DNA from: Bradyrhizobium daqingense
GTDB taxonomy: Bacteria; Pseudomonadota; Alphaproteobacteria; Rhizobiales; Xanthobacteraceae
Assembly (NCBI RefSeq): GCF_021044685.1
Contig: NZ_CP088014.1
Span: 1,240,001-1,304,000, forward strand
Direction of reading: 5' to 3'
Length of the DNA: 64,000 bases
Shown here: positions 63,691 through 64,000 of the stretch, piece after piece
Layout of the letters: every line of letters starts with the position of its first letter
Numbering within the stretch: position 1 is the first letter of the stretch
The notes under the pieces: model-generated
What the model saw: the letters and a program-made list of their open reading frames with translations, nothing else
What the model was told of the DNA's origin: nothing
The model's database searches: none
Made by a program: the position numbers and the translations under genes

Positions 63691-64000
63691 TCCTGGGACG
63701 GCATGACCGATCAGGCATCAGACGCTGGTAACGATGCTAGTTCAAGAGTGTTCTTGAGTGATCGCGAACGGGAAGCAAACAACTAGGTGCACCCACGCGG
63801 CAGCGACCAGTAAACAATGGAGCCAACAACGGGGCGGCCGCGCGCGGCGGTCATGGACCGCTGAACAGAAAATACACCGTGCATCGTGCCGTAGTTCTTC
63901 CTGAAGTGTCTATAAGCTCCCGATCCACAAGCCGAAAAATGCTCCGATTGCGTTCGCCATGGCGCTGATCATTCTTGAAGTACCAGCGCCTTATGGATCG
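63691..64000. other. Gene-free end of window
   Basis: These 310 bases carry no convincing gene. No copy of the tRNA-Ser 3' end was found, so a right-hand attachment site is not visible here. Confidence 0.5.

Overview
The window looks like a chromosomal stretch from a Bradyrhizobium-type alphaproteobacterium (Nitrobacteraceae). The reasons are the high G+C and strong CGC/GCG codon preference, short palindromic repeats of the GTCAT-CCCGGG kind between genes, an EcfG-type stress promoter in front of trehalose genes, an hmgA-fahA homogentisate block, and a form II coxSLM cluster. This assignment is by inspection; no search was run.

Left part (1-43.6 kb), core-like. 1-3.95 kb: 5' end of a membrane PAS signalling protein, a LysM protein and an LTXXQ-motif exported protein. 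4-10.2 kb: an aromatic catabolism operon on the minus strand (FAD monooxygenase, DUF2783 small protein, metallo-beta-lactamase-fold protein, homogentisate dioxygenase, fumarylacetoacetase), with a divergent MarR regulator and a palindromic operator between them. The monooxygenase plus small protein resemble the MhaAB 3-hydroxyphenylacetate 6-hydroxylase, which would feed homogentisate into HmgA and FahA. 10.2-18 kb: a lactonase-like hydrolase, a catalytically dead caspase-TPR protein next to an OmpA-like protein, and an RND efflux pair. 18-25.2 kb: a broken DUF6883 gene overlapping DUF4926, a CRP/FNR regulator divergent from an AsmA-like gene with a CRP-type site between them, a class III adenylate/guanylate cyclase and an unrecognised gene. 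25.4-33.8 kb: a beta-helix/RTX exoprotein, a DUF1272 protein, a CaiB-type CoA transferase, and coxS-coxL-coxM ending at a perfect terminator. 34-38.4 kb: two tandem chemoreceptor genes sharing about 1.05 kb of nearly identical DNA. 38.4-42.9 kb: MFS transporter, otsB and otsA behind an EcfG-type promoter.

Right part (43.6-64 kb), accessory. A tRNA-Ser(GGA) marks the start of a region with mixed base composition and defence or mobile genes. First comes an McrB-like ATPase cut off just after its Walker B motif, with no McrC. It abuts a cassette: a winged-helix/ATPase/TPR regulator, an exported protein of unknown family, a Tat-exported epoxide-hydrolase-like enzyme, a VOC protein and a second RND pump. 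Three promoters of this cassette carry 10-bp direct repeats at a similar distance from the start codon, which suggests a small self-contained regulon. Then follow an S1/P1 nuclease, a FAN1-like VRR-NUC nuclease fused to a DEDDh exonuclease, an SRAP (YedK-like) protein translationally coupled to a CxxC protein, and a serine recombinase.

The most interesting items are the direct-repeat regulon (45.9-56.1 kb), the FAN1-exonuclease fusion beside SRAP, the pseudo-caspase, the hydrolase with a lost second zinc site inside the homogentisate operon, the truncated McrB at an island junction, and the decayed DUF6883-DUF4926 pair.
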